Positions 51,186 through 61,178 are shown, counted from the stretch's first letter. The stretch is 64,000 nucleotides of DNA from DASRHK01 sp963776465 (GCA_963776465.1 CAVZMV010000002.1:992001-1056000); one strand, 5' to 3'. Notes: generated by a model not told the origin, from the letters alone. A program made the numbers and translations.

Positions 51186-51998
51186 TTACCGCCCCATCTG
51201 GAACAGTTTCTTCATGCCGGCGCTGGAGACGCTGGTGCCGCCCAGGCTCCAGCCGCCGTCGACCGGGATCACCGTGCCGGTCACGTACTCCGCCATCGGG
51301 CTCGCGAGCCACAGGCAGCAGTCGGCGATGTGACGGACTGCGCCGAAGGTGCCCAGCGGCACGCTCTCGGCGACCAGCTTGCGGGTTTCCTCCGTCGGCG
51401 CCAGGCGCTTCATGCCTTCGGTGTCGTCGATCGGGCCGGGCACCACGGAATTCACGCGGACGCCGGCGGCCCCCCATTCCATCGCGGCGACGCGCGTGAT
51501 CATGTCCACGCCAGCCTTGGCCGCGCAGACGTGCATCTGCAGCTCCATCGGGTTGTATGACTGCGGCGCAGAGATGTTGATGATCGAGGCACCGGGCTTT
51601 TTCAGGTGCGGAAAGGCCGCCCGCAGCACGTGGAAGGTGCCCATGAGATCGATGTCGACCACCGACTTGAAGCCGTTGGGGGAGATCCCCAGCGCCGGCG
51701 CCGGGAAATTGCCGGCAGCGCCGGACACCAGCACGTCGATCGCGCCCAGCCGGTCGTGGGTCGCCTTGAGCACTTCCTCTACCTTGGCGTAATCACGCAC
51801 GTCGCAGGCAAAGCCGACCGCTTCGCAGCCGTGTCGCGCGAGCTCTGCCACCGCGGCGTCGACCTTGTCCTGCTTGCGGGAAATGACCGCGAGCCTGGCG
51901 CCGGCTGCGGCGAAGGCGTGGGCGATTCCCAGGTTGATGCCGCTGGTGCCCCCGGAGACGAACACCACCTTGCCGGAATAGTCGAACGGACCCTTCAT
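51186..51998 (-). CDS. 2,4-dienoyl-CoA-reductase-like SDR
   Basis: 270 residues from the ATG at 51998, which overlaps the carboxypeptidase stop (ATGA). The cofactor site GGTSGINLGIA and SGAAGNF replace the usual TGxxxGIG and NNAG. The active site ISAPQSYNPMELQMHVCAAKAG with KAGVD and MEWG matches the peroxisomal DECR2 type rather than the YxxxK group. It probably reduces 2,4-dienoyl-CoA with NADPH during beta-oxidation of unsaturated acyl chains. It is last in the pdxH operon. Confidence 0.88.
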   Translation of the reverse strand: MKGPFDYSGKVVFVSGGTSGINLGIAHAFAAAGARLAVISRKQDKVDAAVAELARHGCEAVGFACDVRDYAKVEEVLKATHDRLGAIDVLVSGAAGNFPAPALGISPNGFKSVVDIDLMGTFHVLRAAFPHLKKPGASIINISAPQSYNPMELQMHVCAAKAGVDMITRVAAMEWGAAGVRVNSVVPGPIDDTEGMKRLAPTEETRKLVAESVPLGTFGAVRHIADCCLWLASPMAEYVTGTVIPVDGGWSLGGTSVSSAGMKKLFQMGR

Positions 51999-53884
51999 CT
52001 TTGCGGGCGTCGCCGCCGCGCCAGTGTCGCCAGCAATCCCAGGGTGAGCAGGCCGACGCCCAGAGCGCCGCCGCCTCCGTCGGATGTCGGTGGCGGCGGA
52101 GGTGGCGGCGTGCCATCGCCCACCAGGCGGATGCTGCGGTCGGTACCGCCCTGATCGCCGGCCGCGCCGTTGCCGTCCTCGTATCCCGACCAGGCGCCGT
52201 CGTGCCAATCCACGACCGTTGCCGGATTGCTGTCGAGGGCCTGCCCGGAGAAGTCGGTGACGCTGATCGCAAGCTTGAGGCTGCTCGCGTTGGCCAGCGG
52301 CGCATCGGCCGCGACGGTGAACGTGTGCGAGTACGCGTCGTCTGCGTAGCGCAGGTAACCGCTCGGTGCGCCGCCGGCCTGCGCGCGCCAGCTGCCGGTC
52401 GTGGCGCCGGTCTGCAGCGTGAACGCACTGCCATTGGCGGCGACGCCCTCGAAGCTGTAGGTCACCGGCAAGGTGACGTTCTGGCCCGGATACTGCGCGA
52501 CGACGCCAGCGTTCTCCACGCGCATCGGCTTGTTGAAGGCGATCCAGATGGAATAGGCGTGCCCGGCCTGCAGCGTGCCGGGCGTATCGACCTGGAAGGC
52601 GCGCGTGGTCGCGCTCGCCTTGGCCCACTGGCCCGCGAACACGACGTGACCGTCGGCGTTGTCGCGCACCTGCACCGCCGCGACGCTCGGCGGACCGGCC
52701 TGTCGATAGACGCCCAGGACGGTCGCATTGGTCAGCTCGGTGCGCACGCGCGGGACTTCCGATGCGGGAAGAATGAAGCCGCTGTTGGAAACGTTGATGC
52801 CGCCCGGATAGTCGCTCAAGCCGCCGACGGTCGGCTCCACTTCCAGCGTGTACGCGGGGATCTGGTAGGTGTTTGCGAAATATTCGTCGGTGCTGCCGAT
52901 GCCGCTACCCGCGGGCGACGAGCCGTATCCGTAACGTCCGCCGGCGACGGCGCTCATGCGCTGCGCGAGCTGCTGCTGGAGCGCATTGCGCCGCGCGTTG
53001 CCGGTGTCGGCGGCGAGGTAGTCCCGTCCATACGAATGCGTGTCGACGAACAGCCGCAGCCGGTTGGCAGGCCCGAGGGCCGCCGCCGCCTGCAGCGCCT
53101 GCGTCTCACGCTCCGATGCGGCTGCGACCCCGCGGTAGACGAGCGAACAGGGTGTGCCGGACGAGCCCGGCACGCCGCCCCACCAGGGCGGATTGTTGCG
53201 ATTGACGTCGACACCCAGGGTCGCATCGGCCAGCGTCAGCAGGTCCTCGTCGACCGGCACGCCGTCGGCGTTCATGTTCTTGCGGCGCAGGCGTCCGTCA
53301 CGCGGCTCGTCGGAGGAGTCCTCGGAGCAGGTGGACTGCTGCGCGCGCTGGGGATAGCGCTGCGTCTGCAGGAAGCCGTCGACGTTGAGCACCGGCACGG
53401 AGACGCTGTGCACGTTCTCCACCAGGTATTGATAGAGGCCGTGGTCGGCCCGGTTGCCGAGCAGGCGCTCGATGTATCCCGCCGCCACTTCCGGCGCCAC
53501 CCACTCGCGCGCGTGGATCGTGCCGTTCTGCAGAAAGGCCGGCTCGGGGAAGCCCTCCGCCGTGAGCGCGTCGGCGTCGCCGATTCGGAAGCTCCAGATG
53601 TCGCGCTGCAGCGTGCCGTTGCCGGCCGTCTTGCCGATGCTCTGGAACGACGCCACCGCGCTGTTCTGCGTGGCCAGGTCCTGCAAGCCGGCGATCAGCG
53701 GCGCGTAAGCGCGAAAGCCGGTGACGGGGGTCTGCGAGCTCACCGGCAGCGGTACCGGCACGCCGATGGCGATGCAGACCTCGCCGGGGGCGCACTCGGC
53801 CGACGGCGTGGACTGCACGTAATGGATCACCGCCGCGCCCGCCGACAACGGCAGCCAGCAGGCAACGAGGGCGAAGCGCTTCAT
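51995..53884 (-). CDS. Secreted M14 zinc carboxypeptidase with a GlyGly-CTERM-like tail
   Basis: 629 residues from the ATG at 53884, which starts the signal peptide MKRFALVACWLPLSAGA and overlaps the preceding stop. Zinc site IHAREWVAPEV (HxxE) and DTHSYGRD; catalytic glutamate in YTLEVEPTVGG. Residues about 440-590 are a beta-rich accessory domain (two jelly-roll-like modules). The end PPPPPPP-TSDGGGG, a hydrophobic helix and RRRRPQR matches a GlyGly-CTERM-type sorting tail removed by rhombosortase. It removes C-terminal residues from peptides outside the inner membrane. Confidence 0.92.
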   Translation of the reverse strand: MKRFALVACWLPLSAGAAVIHYVQSTPSAECAPGEVCIAIGVPVPLPVSSQTPVTGFRAYAPLIAGLQDLATQNSAVASFQSIGKTAGNGTLQRDIWSFRIGDADALTAEGFPEPAFLQNGTIHAREWVAPEVAAGYIERLLGNRADHGLYQYLVENVHSVSVPVLNVDGFLQTQRYPQRAQQSTCSEDSSDEPRDGRLRRKNMNADGVPVDEDLLTLADATLGVDVNRNNPPWWGGVPGSSGTPCSLVYRGVAAASERETQALQAAAALGPANRLRLFVDTHSYGRDYLAADTGNARRNALQQQLAQRMSAVAGGRYGYGSSPAGSGIGSTDEYFANTYQIPAYTLEVEPTVGGLSDYPGGINVSNSGFILPASEVPRVRTELTNATVLGVYRQAGPPSVAAVQVRDNADGHVVFAGQWAKASATTRAFQVDTPGTLQAGHAYSIWIAFNKPMRVENAGVVAQYPGQNVTLPVTYSFEGVAANGSAFTLQTGATTGSWRAQAGGAPSGYLRYADDAYSHTFTVAADAPLANASSLKLAISVTDFSGQALDSNPATVVDWHDGAWSGYEDGNGAAGDQGGTDRSIRLVGDGTPPPPPPPTSDGGGGALGVGLLTLGLLATLARRRRPQR

Positions 53885-54780
53885 CGCAGCCACCCGCTCA
53901 CCTGCTCGCGCAGCGTGCTTGGCATTGCCGGATTGGCGGCATAGGCGCGCAGGAAGCCTGTCGCGCGCGGCGCCCCGTTCCACCACAGCGCCAGCAACGC
54001 GCGCCGGCTGGCAGCGTCGTCGCGGCCGCGTTCCGCCAGCTGCGACAAGGCGTCGAACGTCGACGGATCGTCGCGCGCCGCCAGCAGCTGCGCGCAGCTG
54101 CCGCCACGGACCGGATCCGCCAGACAGGCCGTCAGCTCCGCGACCGACGGCTGCAGCGAGGCCATCGCCAGCGTCGCGGCTGACGCGAGCGCCGGCTGGC
54201 GCGCCGCTTTGCCGAGCACTTGCATCGCGGAGCCCGGCGGCAATGCATCGACGACGTCGGCCAGCGCGGCGACCACGAACGCGTCCGCGGGCCTGGCGAA
54301 GAGCGCTCCGTAGATCTCCGGGTCGCCGAGCCGGCGCGCCAGGATTGCGCTGGCTTGCGTCGGCAGCGCCTGGTTCTTGAGAGCTTGCAGCTGCGCGGGC
54401 GATGCGCCCTGCACCAGCAGCGCGATCGCTTCGGGATCGTCGAGCGCCAGCGGCGCGCCCGCCGACAGCGATGCCTTGGCGGCGGCAAGGTGCTCGTCCA
54501 CTTGCCAGGCGCGCAGCGTGCCGCGGGCCAACGAAGCCACGTCGACGGCGGGCACCATGACGTCATCGTGATGCGGCTCCGGCGAAGGCTTCAGCGCCTT
54601 GGCGGAATAGCGGGTGAGCGCCTGCACGCGCGCCCGCAGCTCCGGCGTCGGCGCCTGCGAGCGCGCCTGGATCAGCCATTGCCCGAGCTCTTGCTCGGCG
54701 CGCAGGGTCGAGAGGTCCGTCGCCCCGACAGAAGTGACGGCGCCCAGCAGCAGGGCAAACAAGCAGTGACGCATCCTCAT
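53881..54780 (-). CDS. Secreted helical-repeat protein of unknown function
   Basis: 299 residues from the ATG at 54780; the longer frame is a shadow of pdxH. A signal peptide (residues 1-20, LFALLLGAVTSVGA) is followed by a helical protein, rich in alanine, with HEAT-like spacing (ALADVVDALPPGSAMQVLGKAA; LASAATLAMASLQPS; LDDPEAIALLVQGASPAQL). No enzyme motif. It overlaps pdxH and the carboxypeptidase gene by ATGA at both ends, so it may be a periplasmic partner of the carboxypeptidase. Confidence 0.8.
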   Translation of the reverse strand: MRMRHCLFALLLGAVTSVGATDLSTLRAEQELGQWLIQARSQAPTPELRARVQALTRYSAKALKPSPEPHHDDVMVPAVDVASLARGTLRAWQVDEHLAAAKASLSAGAPLALDDPEAIALLVQGASPAQLQALKNQALPTQASAILARRLGDPEIYGALFARPADAFVVAALADVVDALPPGSAMQVLGKAARQPALASAATLAMASLQPSVAELTACLADPVRGGSCAQLLAARDDPSTFDALSQLAERGRDDAASRRALLALWWNGAPRATGFLRAYAANPAMPSTLREQVSGWLR

Positions 54781-55418
54781 GGCTCCAGGCGCTCGACGAT
54801 CCACGATCTTCCCTTGCGACGATAGCGCAGCCGGTCGTGCAGCCGGCCAGGCTGTCCCTGCCAGAACTCGATCGTCTCGGGCTCGACGCGATAGCCGCCC
54901 CAATCCTTCGGCAAGGGTACCGGCTTTCCATCGTGCTTGTCCGCCAGCGCGCGATAGCGCTCCTCCAGCTCCGCGCGCGAGGACACCACGCGCGATTGCC
55001 GGGACACCGCTGCCGAAAGCTGCGAGACGCGCGGGCGGGAATGGAAGTACGCCAGCGCCGTCGCGCGCGGCAGCTTTGCGACGCGCCCCTCGATCCGCAC
55101 CTGTCGCTCCATCCTGTCCCACCAGAAGACCAGCGCGGCACTGGCATTCGCGCCAAGCTCCGCGCCTTTCGCCGACGCGTGATTGGTGTAGAACGAGAAG
55201 CCGCCGCGCTCCAGGCCCTTGAAGAGGACCATGCGCGCGTGCGGCCTGCCGTCCGCGTCCGCGGTGGCCAGCGTCATCGCCGTGGGCTCCATCATTCCCG
55301 CTGCCCCTGCCGCCGCGAGCCAGCGCTCGAATTGCGCCAGTGGCTCGGGCAGCAGGTCGTGCTCGAGCAGCGGCGGATGCTTGGTGTACTGCGACGTGGA
55401 CCGGGCGAGCTGCGGCAT
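54777..55418 (-). CDS. pdxH: Pyridoxamine/pyridoxine 5'-phosphate oxidase
   Basis: 213 residues (E. coli 218). FMN-binding and substrate segments are intact: RMVLFKGLERGGFSFYTNHASAKG, NASAALVFWWDRMERQVRIEG and GGYRVEPETIEFWQG with LHDRLRYRR. It makes pyridoxal 5'-phosphate. It heads the four-gene minus operon and diverges from the AcuI-type gene with only 36 bases between the starts. Confidence 0.97.
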   Translation of the reverse strand: MPQLARSTSQYTKHPPLLEHDLLPEPLAQFERWLAAAGAAGMMEPTAMTLATADADGRPHARMVLFKGLERGGFSFYTNHASAKGAELGANASAALVFWWDRMERQVRIEGRVAKLPRATALAYFHSRPRVSQLSAAVSRQSRVVSSRAELEERYRALADKHDGKPVPLPKDWGGYRVEPETIEFWQGQPGRLHDRLRYRRKGRSWIVERLEP

Positions 55419-55454
55419 AGAATGGCGACCCTACATCACCCGCCGAGCCTTGTC

Positions 55455-56453
55455 ATGACGAGCTTCAAAGCGCTGCGCGTGCACCAGATCGAGAAGGCCA
55501 CCGAGTCGCGTCTGGAATCGATCACGGTCGACCAGCTCTCCGCCGGCGACGTCGTCGTGCGGGTCGCGTATTCCGGGATCAATTACAAGGACGCGCTCGC
55601 CGTGACCGGCAAGGGCCGCATCATGAAGGGTTTCCCGAAAGTCGCCGGCATCGATTTCTCGGGCGTGGTGGAAACCAGCGCCAGCCCTCGCTACAAGCCC
55701 GGCGACAAGGTGCTGGTGACCGGCTGCAACATCGGCGAGGTACTCGATGGCGGTTTCGCCGAAGTGGCCCGGGTTCCGGCCGACGCAGTGGTTGCCCTGC
55801 CATCCGGACTGTCGCTGCGCGAGGCGATGGCGATCGGCACTGCCGGATTCACCGCCGCGCTGGCGCTGCGGCGCATGCTGGAGAACCATCAAAGCCCCGC
55901 GATGGGCCCGATCGCGGTGACCGGTCCCACCGGCGGCGTCGGCGGAATCGCCATCGACCTGTTCAAGCGCGCCGGTTTCACCGTGCACGCTATCACCGGC
56001 AAGGCGGGCGTCGCCGACGACTACCTGAAGTCCATCGGGGCGGACGCGGTGCTTGCGCGCCAGTCTCTCGAGATGGGCAAGAAGCCGCTGGAGTCGGCGA
56101 CCTGGGGAGGGGCGGTCGACAACCTCGGCGGGGAAACGCTGGCGTGGCTGACGCGGACCACCAGGCCCTGGGGGAACATCGCCGCGATCGGCCTGGCGCA
56201 GGGATTCGAGCTTTCCACCACGGTGATGCCTTTCATTTTGCGCGGCGTATCGCTGCTTGGAATCCACTCGGTCGAGTGTCCGCGGCCCTGGCGCGAGGCG
56301 CTGTGGCAGCGCCTGGCCAGCGACTGGAAGCCGCAGCACCTGGATCGCATCGTCACGCGCGAGATCGCGCTGGAGGATCTGCCCAAGGTCTGCGGTGAGT
56401 TCGTGGCGGGCACCATCCAGGGACGCACGGTGGTCAGGATCGCCGGCGGATAG
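55455..56453 (+). CDS. acuI: YhdH/AcuI-type NADPH-dependent acrylyl-CoA/quinone reductase
   Basis: 332 residues from the ATG at 55455. MDR-superfamily features: YSGINYKDALAVTGKG, VAGIDFSGVV, GTAGFTAALAL, VTGPTGGVGGIAIDL. No structural or catalytic zinc cysteines. The YhdH/AcuI group reduces acrylyl-CoA to propionyl-CoA; other enoyl substrates are possible. Confidence 0.93.
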   Translation: MTSFKALRVHQIEKATESRLESITVDQLSAGDVVVRVAYSGINYKDALAVTGKGRIMKGFPKVAGIDFSGVVETSASPRYKPGDKVLVTGCNIGEVLDGGFAEVARVPADAVVALPSGLSLREAMAIGTAGFTAALALRRMLENHQSPAMGPIAVTGPTGGVGGIAIDLFKRAGFTVHAITGKAGVADDYLKSIGADAVLARQSLEMGKKPLESATWGGAVDNLGGETLAWLTRTTRPWGNIAAIGLAQGFELSTTVMPFILRGVSLLGIHSVECPRPWREALWQRLASDWKPQHLDRIVTREIALEDLPKVCGEFVAGTIQGRTVVRIAGG

Positions 56454-56498
56454 CGGCGGCGTTAACATGCCCGCCTGATCGACCGGGGCGGTTCTTCG

Positions 56499-59337
56499 AT
56501 GTCCACTTCATTCCTGCGCGCCGCGGGCGCGCTGTCGCTGTCGGCCGCGCTGCTTGCGGTGTTCGCAGATTCCCTCTCGGGCCAGCGAAGGCTGGAGCGG
56601 GAAGGCCCTGAGCCTGCCGAGGAGCTGCTCGCCGCCAAGAGCGTCTACTCCAGCCGCGCCGGCCAGGTGCCGGACGGCGCAATGCGCAAGGCCGTCGAGC
56701 ACAAGCGCGCGATGGAATCGCTGAAGGCGCAAGTCGCGGGCGCCGCCGGCGACTGGGCCGAGTACGGACGCGGGCCGCTGAACTGCGCGCCGTCGTTCTG
56801 CAGCGCACGCGTCGACAACTTCGCCTACGACCCGGAGCACAAGCGGCTGTTCGCGGCGGTCGGCACCGGCGGCATCTGGATGAGCGAGGCGGTCGACGGC
56901 GACGAGCGCACGCTCGCCGATCACTGGGTCTCGGTCGGCGACAAGCTGCCGACACAGGTGAACGGCGGCGTCGTCTGGACCGCCGGCACCTTGATCGCCG
57001 CCGGCGGCGAATCGGTGATGGGGAACAACGGCTACATGGGCCTCGGCGCGTTCTGGACCACGGACCTCGGGCAGACGTGGACGCAATCCACCGGCTTCCC
57101 GGACGGCGCGCAGGTCTACAACGCGCGCGCCGACCTCGGCAATCCGCAGATCGTCTACATCGCATCGAGCAAGGGCCTGTTCCGCTCCGACGACGCGGGC
57201 CGCAGCTTCGTCAACGTGCGCTTGCCCACGCACCATGGCGACACCGATTGCGCCGGCGTCGAGGACATCGCGTCGGAATGCCAGTTCACCAACATGGCCA
57301 CGGACGTCATCGTGAAGGCGCCGGGCGGCGCCACCGACCAGACCTGCAGCAGCAATGGCTGCCCGGTGATCGCTGCGCTCGGCTGGCGCGCGGGCTACCA
57401 GCATTTTTGGGGGACGGAGATCCCGGAAGCGGAGGACAACGGGCTCTACCGCTCCGAGACCGGCGAGCCCGGCACGTTCACCAAGCTCGACGTCTACGCC
57501 GTCGACGTCAACAGCCCGCTCGGCCTGCTGCCGCAGGACCGCATCGGCCGCATCGAGATGGGCAACGCAATGGGCCCCGAGCAGGACCACAACTACGTCT
57601 ATGCGCTGGTGCAGGACGCAGTGCGCTTCACCCAGGGCTATCAGCCCTTCGAGTTCCCGTCGGACGCGATCCCGCGCCTGCCGTCGGTCGTCACCACGGC
57701 GATCGGCGGGCTCTACGCATCTTCGGACTTCGGCTCGAGCTGGGTGCGCATGGCCGACACCAACGAGATCGCGTTGACCCCGGGCTCGCTCGGGCTCCTG
57801 GCCGGCGTGCAGGCCTGGTACAACGAATGGATCGCGATCGACCCGACGCGCCAGGTTCCCGTGCTGGGCATCCCGACGCGCATGACCTTCGGGCTCGAGG
57901 AAGTGTTCCAGAACATCACCTCGCCGCTGCCGGTGCCGCTCAATGGCATCGCCCAGTCCGGTCCGCAGGATTTCCTTGTGATCGGCGCGTACTCGGGCCT
58001 GGTCGGCACCAGCACGCATCCCGACCAGCACGTCGGCCTCTACGTCCCGACCGGCGACGGCGGCGTCTGCCTGATCGTCGGCAACGACGGCGGCGTGTTC
58101 AAGCAGTGCGCCGGCGCCGGCGAGGAGATGACGCAGCTCGGCTGGGGCAGCGGCAACAACGACGGCTTCTACGCGCTGCTGCCTTACGGCATCGGCGTGG
58201 CCAAGGACGGCACGGTCTGGTGGGGCCTGCAGGACAACGGCTCCGGACACATCGAGCCGGATTCGCGGGAGATCATCGAGGACTTCGGCGCCGACGGCTT
58301 CTTCGCCGAGGTCGATCCGGACAACAGCGGCGTGCTCGTACACCGAGTCGCAGAATGGCGGCCTGCGCCGCACGGTCGATCGCGGCGCCTCGTCCACCGG
58401 CATCGCACCGCCCTTCCGGCGCGTGAACTTCGCTAACTGGTTCTCGATGGATCCGCTCGACGCGCAGCACATGGTGACCGCTGCGGGCCAGATCTACGAG
58501 ACGCTCAACGCGCAGACCGTGACGAGCGGCAGCTGGATCCAGGTGTTCGACACCGGCACCAATCCCGATACCGGCGCGACGCGCACGACGACGGTGATGG
58601 ACGTGCAGGGCGACGCGATCTACGCCGGCTTCTGCGGCGACTGCGGCTACACGGCCGACAAGACCGTCTTTAAGAACGGCATCGCCACCAACGTCGGCGG
58701 CGACCAGCCGCCGCAGAAAGGCACGCCGAACGGCTGGCACTTCGCCGCCGCGCAAGGCCTGGAGCAGCGCTTCATCGCCGGCATGGAGATCGACTACGAC
58801 GATCCGCGCACGGTCTACGTCACGCTCGCGGGATACATGGCCAACATCCGGCCCGCCGGCTCGCACCTCGATGCCAATCCGAACATCGGCAGCGGCAGCG
58901 TGTTCAAGTCCACGGACGCGGGAGAGACCTTCACCAACATCTCCGGGAACCTGCCCAACACGCAGGTCAACGCGATCGTGCTGCGCGGCGATCAGCTGAT
59001 CGTGGCAACCGACATCGGCGCGTTCATCTCCAGCGACACCGACGGCACGCTGTGGGCGCCGCTGGGTAATGGCTTACCCAACGTGCCGATCAACTACATC
59101 CGCCTGCAGCCGGGCAGGTCCGACACGATGTTCGCAGCCACGTTCGGCCGCGGCGTCTGGACCTACGTGTTCGAGGACGGTCCGGTGGTCGACGTGCCGA
59201 CCACGCCGGACGTGTCGCTCGAGCAGCGGTTCGGCGGTGCGATGCCCTGGTCGACGCTGCTGGTCATGCTCTTGCTCGGTACAGCGACATCGTCCCGAAC
59301 GCGGTGGAGAACTGCTGCGTCTCGGCGACGTCGCTGA
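56499..59337 (+). CDS. Secreted Asp-box (sialidase/sortilin-like) propeller protein, apparent frameshift
   Basis: Reading 56499-58337 in one frame and 58339 onward in another gives about 944 residues. Signal peptide at 1-28 (SLSAALLAVFADSLSG). Four clear Asp-box turns: TTDLGQTWTQ, SDDAGRSFVN, SSDFGSSWVR and STDAGETFTN. The first half has disulfide-like cysteines (CAPSFCS; CSSNGC). Removing one base restores LYTESQNGGLRRTVDRG, so the downstream part is intact. The end GGAMPWSTLLVMLLLG followed by arginines resembles the tail of the M14 protein. The enzymatic role is unknown; many such proteins bind glycans. The last 74 bases overlap the converging methyltransferase. Confidence 0.85.
58333..58341 (+). 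other. Apparent single-base frameshift in the Asp-box protein gene
   Basis: Upstream codons run GTG-CTC-GTA-CAC and become nonsense; deleting one C gives GTG-CTG-TAC-ACC-GAG and the sense continues for 330 codons. Like the break in the permease-kinase gene it falls directly at a GTAC. Confidence 0.85.
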
Positions 59338-59917
59338 ACCCGGCCTCGCGCATGAAGTCCGGCAGCCGCCCAGCCACGTTGTCCGCGGTGTTGGGGAATC
59401 CGTCGAGCAGCTGAATCCCGAAGAAGGCCGCGCGCATCAGCGGATTCGCCGCGCGGCCCCAATCGGCCAGGTGCAGCTCGCCGCCGGCCTTGAGCACGCG
59501 CCGCACCTCACGCAACGTCGCGAGCTTGGCGTCGCGGTGCAGGTGGTGGAGGAACAGGCTGCACACGACCTTGTCGAACGCGGCGTCGGCGTAGGGCAGG
59601 GCGTCGGACATGCCGACGTCGAACCGGATGTCGGCGCCGCCCTGCGATGACTTGGTCCGCGCGCGCTCGAGCATCTGCGGATCGCCATCCAGCCCGGTAA
59701 ACCTGGCGCCGGGCTGCGCGCGCCAGGCCATCAGGGTCAGCGTCGCGGTGCCGCAGGCCAGGTCCAGCACCTCGTCCGCGGCCTTCAGGGCTGCCTGGGC
59801 CACGAGCGCCGACTTGAACGTCCGCTCGCGCGTGGTCAGCGCGACCACCCGGTCATAAGCAGGCGTCAGCCAGCGGAACCCCAGCGCGGGGACGTAACGG
59901 TCGGCGGGCGGCGACAT
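59264..59917 (-). CDS. Class I SAM-dependent methyltransferase (UbiE/COQ5-like)
   Basis: 217 residues from the ATG at 59917 (MSPPADRYVPALG); ATG at 59935 and the frame opening at 59983 are alternatives. SAM motif VLDLACGTATLTLMA, acidic motif TGLDGDPQML, motif VVCSLFLHHLHRD and LKAGGELHLADWG. Substrate unknown. Its last 74 bases overlap the end of the Asp-box gene. Confidence 0.9.
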   Translation of the reverse strand: MSPPADRYVPALGFRWLTPAYDRVVALTTRERTFKSALVAQAALKAADEVLDLACGTATLTLMAWRAQPGARFTGLDGDPQMLERARTKSSQGGADIRFDVGMSDALPYADAAFDKVVCSLFLHHLHRDAKLATLREVRRVLKAGGELHLADWGRAANPLMRAAFFGIQLLDGFPNTADNVAGRLPDFMREAGFSDVAETQQFSTAFGTMSLYRARA

Positions 59918-60053
59918 TGCGCAAGTCTCGAGCATCGGCCGTGGCGTCACAACGGCGGGAATTACGATAGGATTCCTTCGCACCGGCCCATGGAAAGGGC
60001 ACGGCGGGTCTGCACCACGTTGCGGGCCAAAGAAGTCACGGAGGACTTCGCGC

Positions 60054-61178
60054 TTGGACCCGCATCACAGCCCCAGAGACAACCACTTCAACCTGCTGCG
60101 CCTGTCGCTCGCCGCGGGCGTGCTGCTGTCCCACTGCTTTTCGCTCAGCGGCTTCTCCAAGCTCGCCGAGCCGTGGGTGGCTTTTACGGGCGGGCCTCGC
60201 ACGCTGGGCACGGTGTGCGTCGAAGGATTCTTCATCCTGAGCGGCTACCTGGTATCGGAAAGCTTTCAGCGCTCGCCGAACCTCCCGACCTATCTGACCG
60301 CGCGCGGCTTGCGCATCTATCCCGCGGCGATCGTGGCGGCGCTGATCGTCGGCCTGCTGCTCGGCCCGCTGGTCAGCACGCTGGCCCCCCTCGCGTACTT
60401 CCAGTCCGCGGGCCTGCAGCATTTCCTCTACGCCGCGACAACCTTTCTGGACCTGAACGCCAAGGACTACGTCGAGGGCGTGTTCGCGTCGAATCCGGTC
60501 GTCAACCGGCTCAACGCGCCGCTGTGGACGATCTCCTGGGAGCTGCTCTGCTACGCGCTTCTGATCCCGGTCGGGATCTTGCTGTACCGTCAGCCGAAAG
60601 TGTGGCTTCGCCGGGCGGCCTTCGCCGGACTCTGCCTGCTGACGATCCCGGGCGCGATCCAGTACGCGCTGCGCCCGCTGCCGAACGATCACTTCGCCGG
60701 GCTGCTCGTGTTCTGGATGTTCTTCAGCGTCGGCATGCTCGGCAGGCAAGTGCTGCCGCGACTGCCGCAGAGCGCCGCGCTCACCGCCGTCGCTTTCATT
60801 GCGTTCCTGGGCCTGAACTACGTGGAGCGCTACGCGCCGGTCATCGGCATGGCGGGGCCATTCCTGTTCGGCTACGTGCTGCTCACGGCGGCGACCCGGC
60901 TGCCCCGCAGCTGGCTGGCCTACAACCGGCTCGGCGACTTCTGGTACGGAACGTATCTCTACGCCTGGCCGATCCAGCAGACGGTGGTGCTGCTGCTGCC
61001 GGGGATCGGGCCCTGGAAGCTGTTTCTCCTGGCTCTGCCGATAACGCTCGTGGCGGCGGCGCTTTCATGGCACTGGCTGGAGCGGCCCGCGCTGCGCCTG
61101 AAGGCGCGCCTGGGAAACGTCCGGCGCGGCTCGACGCCGCGGGTGACGGCTAGGGTCAGTCCCGCGTCAGGGTTCTGA
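60054..61178 (+). CDS. OafA/YrhL-family membrane acyltransferase
   Basis: 374 residues from a TTG at 60054, supported by GGAGGA eight bases upstream. Ten or eleven membrane helices. N-terminal NHFNLLRLSLAAGVLLSHC carries the catalytic-type Arg and His, and GVEGFFILSG-like VCVEGFFILSGYL is the family motif. It adds acetyl or other acyl groups to sugars at the membrane. It converges on, and overlaps by 23 bases, the GH26-like gene. Confidence 0.92.
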   Translation: MDPHHSPRDNHFNLLRLSLAAGVLLSHCFSLSGFSKLAEPWVAFTGGPRTLGTVCVEGFFILSGYLVSESFQRSPNLPTYLTARGLRIYPAAIVAALIVGLLLGPLVSTLAPLAYFQSAGLQHFLYAATTFLDLNAKDYVEGVFASNPVVNRLNAPLWTISWELLCYALLIPVGILLYRQPKVWLRRAAFAGLCLLTIPGAIQYALRPLPNDHFAGLLVFWMFFSVGMLGRQVLPRLPQSAALTAVAFIAFLGLNYVERYAPVIGMAGPFLFGYVLLTAATRLPRSWLAYNRLGDFWYGTYLYAWPIQQTVVLLLPGIGPWKLFLLALPITLVAAALSWHWLERPALRLKARLGNVRRGSTPRVTARVSPASGF

